A DNA stretch of 64,000 nucleotides. It comes from WHSW01 sp963767475. Its GTDB lineage: Bacteria; Actinomycetota; Thermoleophilia; Solirubrobacterales; 70-9. Positions 61,905 through 64,000 of the stretch are shown here, piece after piece. How positions within the stretch are numbered: position 1 is the stretch's first letter; every line of letters starts with the position of its first letter. The notes below the pieces were generated by a model. That model had not been told where the DNA came from. It saw only the letters and a program-made list of their open reading frames with translations, and made no database searches. The position numbers were made by a program, and so were the translations under genes. The DNA is taken from the NCBI GenBank assembly GCA_963767475.1, contig CAVYEI010000002.1, positions 310,001 to 374,000 on the forward strand, written 5' to 3'.

Positions 61905-62339
61905 CTAGGGAAGCCGGTTTGGACCCCGCGTAGGTTGGCGTGCGGCGATCAGCCGATCGGCGCGTTCGAGCGCCCGAGCGCCGAGCCGGCCGCCGAGCGT
62001 GCCGCGCGCGCCCGCCACCCGCGTGTAGACGGCCTCGACCAGGCCCGGGGCGTGCTCGAACAGCCACGCGAGCGGCGCGCCTGCGCGCAGCAGTCGCAGT
62101 AGCGGCGCCGCGGCTGCGCCGGCCGAGAAGACCGAGCCGTCGGCGCCGACCAGGTGCCACGAATCCATCCGCCGCTCGGGGTCGATCTCGCCGAGCAGCT
62201 CCCCTGCGCGGGGGTCCTGGAGCGCCACCGGCTCGAGCGCCCGGCGCCGGTCCCAGCGCAGCAGCCAGCCGAGCGACCAGCGGCAGAAACCACAATCGGC
62301 GTCGTAGAGGATCCGGGCGCCGGCCGGTGGCGAGCCCAC
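61905..62339 (-). CDS. DCC-family thiol-disulfide protein (DUF393)
   Basis: A 144-residue thioredoxin-like protein. The defining motif Y-D-A-D-C-G-F-C lies at residues 12-19, followed by a helix with W-S-L-G-W-L-L-R-W-D. DCC proteins are predicted thiol-disulfide oxidoreductases. It ends the three-gene TetR / AhpD-fusion / DCC unit, its ATG lying one base after the AhpD-fusion stop; both products carry a CxxC, suggesting a shared redox role (inference). Confidence 0.88.
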   Translation of the reverse strand: MGSPPAGARILYDADCGFCRWSLGWLLRWDRRRALEPVALQDPRAGELLGEIDPERRMDSWHLVGADGSVFSAGAAAAPLLRLLRAGAPLAWLFEHAPGLVEAVYTRVAGARGTLGGRLGARALERADRLIAARQPTRGPNRLP

Positions 62340-62340
62340 G

Positions 62341-63408
62341 TCAGGGAGCGGCCGCCACCGCCTCGCCGCGGGCCTCCGGCGGGACGCAGAACGCTCCCTC
62401 GGCGAAGCCTTGACCCTCGATCCCGAAGGCCCAGCTGAAGCGGGCGCGGTAGTTCTCGAGCGCGATGATGTTGGTCAGCTCGACCAGCTGGGGCTCGTCG
62501 AGCTGGGCTCGCAGGCGGTCGAAGAGCTGGTCGGAGACGTCGACCGGGCTTCGCGACATCCCGGTGGCGTAGTCGAGCACCAGCTTCTCGAGCTCGCTGA
62601 ACCGCTCGCTTGAGGCGTACGTTGGCAGCGCGCGCAAATCGTTCTCGTCGACCCCCGCCTCCTCGCTGATCGAGGAGGCGAAGTCGAGACACCACTCGCA
62701 GCCGCATACCATCGCCGCCCGGGTCTGGGCCAGGTGCTTGAGCCGCTCCCCGACCAGCGTCGAGCGCTCCGCAGCGGCCTCGATCGCCGCGTAGCCGAGC
62801 ATCACTTTCGGGTTGTGGGCATAGATCCGCAACGGATCGACGACCTCGCCGTAGCGTCGCCGCGACTCGCGGTAGGCGTACCTGACCAGCGGGCTGCCGG
62901 TGCCTTCGGGTACCCCGGCGATGCGGGCGTTGCCGTCGCCGGCGGCCGCGGCGCCGGATGTGGTGGGCACCGGGGCGCGGCCCTGGCGGCGAAGCTCGAA
63001 CAGGACCCAGATCGGCAGCACCACGGTCGCCGCGAGGCCGAGGACGTTGGCGATCGCGTCGCCGGTCGAGTAGGGGCCGAGGTTGAGGAAGTGGTAGACC
63101 GCGTGCGGGATCGAGAACAGCAGGAACGACGCCGCGGCGACGATCACCAGCCGGCGCTGGAGCGTCCACGCCGCCGCCAGCAGGATCACACCGGTGGCCA
63201 GGAAGAGTCCGCCGACGTCGCGGACGAGGTGCTCGCTGTAGGCGGGCAGCGCCTCGACCCAGCCACGACCGAGCGGGAAGTCCTCGTAGAACGAGACCGG
63301 GGCGAAGAGCGCGTAGAGGCCGTCGACGACCTGGATCAGGCCGACGCCGGCGAGCGCGGCGCGGATCGCGGTGCGGTGCCGGCTCGGGGTGGAACAGGGA
63401 TCAGGCAT
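62341..63408 (-). CDS. Four-helix membrane domain fused to an AhpD/carboxymuconolactone decarboxylase domain
   Basis: A 355-residue protein. Residues 15-140 form about four membrane helices (L-A-G-V-G-L-I-Q-V-V-D-G-L-Y-A-L-F, G-G-L-F-L-A-T-G-V-I-L-L-A-A-A-W, L-V-I-V-A-A-A-S-F-L-L-F and A-N-V-L-G-L-A-A-T-V-V-L-P-I-W). The C-terminal half is AhpD-like: P-K-V-M-L-G-Y-A-A-I-E, then V-C-G-C-E-W-C-L-D-F with the redox C-x-x-C, and L-T-N-I-I-A-L-E-N-Y-R-A-R-F-S-W-A-F. Usually these are separate proteins. ATG 63408 overlaps the end of the TetR gene by eight bases. Confidence 0.83.
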   Translation of the reverse strand: MPDPCSTPSRHRTAIRAALAGVGLIQVVDGLYALFAPVSFYEDFPLGRGWVEALPAYSEHLVRDVGGLFLATGVILLAAAWTLQRRLVIVAAASFLLFSIPHAVYHFLNLGPYSTGDAIANVLGLAATVVLPIWVLFELRRQGRAPVPTTSGAAAAGDGNARIAGVPEGTGSPLVRYAYRESRRRYGEVVDPLRIYAHNPKVMLGYAAIEAAAERSTLVGERLKHLAQTRAAMVCGCEWCLDFASSISEEAGVDENDLRALPTYASSERFSELEKLVLDYATGMSRSPVDVSDQLFDRLRAQLDEPQLVELTNIIALENYRARFSWAFGIEGQGFAEGAFCVPPEARGEAVAAAP

Positions 63409-64000
63409 GGACCTGGCTCCTTTCGAGGTTGTCGATGATCGCGACACATGAGTCGACCCAGGCCGCCGCGAAGCGCTCGCCGTCGACCCCGGCGAAGCGC
63501 TCGCCGAACATGATCTGCTGCAGACTGAACCCGACCAGCGAGGCGCAGACCACCTCGCCGAGCGCCGCCGGGTCGGGCGCCTGCACCCCACGCTCGGCCG
63601 CGTAACGCTCGAGTGTGGTGGTCGCGAGCTCGATCCCGCGGCGGACCACGGTCGCGTGGAAGCGCTCGGCGAGCTCGGGGACGCGCCCGCCGTCGCGCAT
63701 CACGATCCGGATCAGGTCGCGTTCGCGATCGAGCTCGGCGCGACCCCAGCTGGCGATCAGGGTGAGCTCGGCTCGCAGGTCGCCAAGCGGCTCGAGCTCG
63801 AGCCGCGCGTTGAAGGCGTCGATCTCGGCGATCCGCTCAGAGAGCGCGGCCTCGAGCAGCTCGTCCTTGCTCGCGAAGTGCTTGTAGAGACCGCCGGAAC
63901 GAGGCGCCAATCCCGCCGCCGACTCGATCTCGCCGATCGAGGTGCCGCTGTATCCGCGTTCGGCGAAGAGCTCGATCGCGGCGGCGATGATGCGCGCTCG
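63401..64000 (-). CDS. TetR-family regulator, 5' end cut by window edge
   Basis: The frame is open to the last base of the window; 199 residues are visible. The helix-turn-helix is present: I-I-A-A-A-I-E-L-F-A-E-R-G-Y-S-G-T-S-I-G-E-I, then G-L-A-P-R-S-G-G-L-Y-K-H-F-A-S-K-D-E-L-L. The ligand domain follows, ending E-R-S-Q-V-H-A. Only a few N-terminal residues should be missing. It overlaps the AhpD-fusion gene and is probably its local repressor. Confidence 0.93.
   Translation of the reverse strand, partial: RARIIAAAIELFAERGYSGTSIGEIESAAGLAPRSGGLYKHFASKDELLEAALSERIAEIDAFNARLELEPLGDLRAELTLIASWGRAELDRERDLIRIVMRDGGRVPELAERFHATVVRRGIELATTTLERYAAERGVQAPDPAALGEVVCASLVGFSLQQIMFGERFAGVDGERFAAAWVDSCVAIIDNLERSQVHA

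Overview
The window is about 70% GC, with short intergenic gaps (none above 300 bases lacks a gene) and many GTG/TTG starts overlapping the preceding stop. It is chromosomal DNA of a high-GC actinobacterium. The best lineage hint is the secreted SAT/TAT-repeat protein at 39741-40418 (R-R-P-S-P-A-M-V-V-A-L type signal peptide, L-D-G-L-D-S-A-D-F motifs), a family I associate with Thermoleophilia/Solirubrobacterales. No rRNA, tRNA, CRISPR array, insertion sequence or prophage was seen.

Layout. 1-11 kb is housekeeping: the 3' part of lon, an RpoD-like sigma factor with a clear promoter, a response regulator, thioesterase, MsrB, SerS, a cytochrome c lipoprotein, a flavin reductase and small membrane or secreted proteins. 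11.06-25.96 kb is a complete 14-gene complex I operon, nuoA to nuoN, with almost every junction overlapping. 26-27.6 kb holds a coiled-coil protein and a cytochrome P450.

27.7-57 kb is the accessory part and looks like one regulatory and metabolic unit for phosphorylated or amidated amines (inference). It has secreted phosphatases (two PhoA-type, one PhoX-type), three PotD-like binding lipoproteins but only one PotABC permease set, three class III aminotransferases, two phytoene-desaturase/PYROXD2-like FAD oxidoreductases, a dimethylformamidase-like protein, an M20 hydrolase, a DUF861 cupin, a glycine C-acetyltransferase-like enzyme, SDRs, a glycerate 2-kinase and an enolase paralogue with changed active-site residues. 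A GntR/FCD regulator heads the central operon (41812-53395). A 19-bp element of the form ATTGTkGA...A..TG.C recurs in the four divergent promoter regions of this zone (27.7, 33.3, 41.8, 55.6 kb) and is probably its operator.

Six genes between 29.0 and 38.6 kb are broken by eleven frameshifts, every one a single-base insertion, while flanking and paralogous genes are intact. This reads more like local consensus error than gene decay, but needs raw reads.

57-64 kb returns to mixed genes: NTF2-like and VOC proteins, a tandem-domain ThyX-like protein, an allene-oxide-cyclase-barrel protein, signal peptidase I, a secreted trypsin-like protease with RTX-type repeats, and a TetR / membrane-AhpD fusion / DCC-thioredoxin operon running off the right edge.
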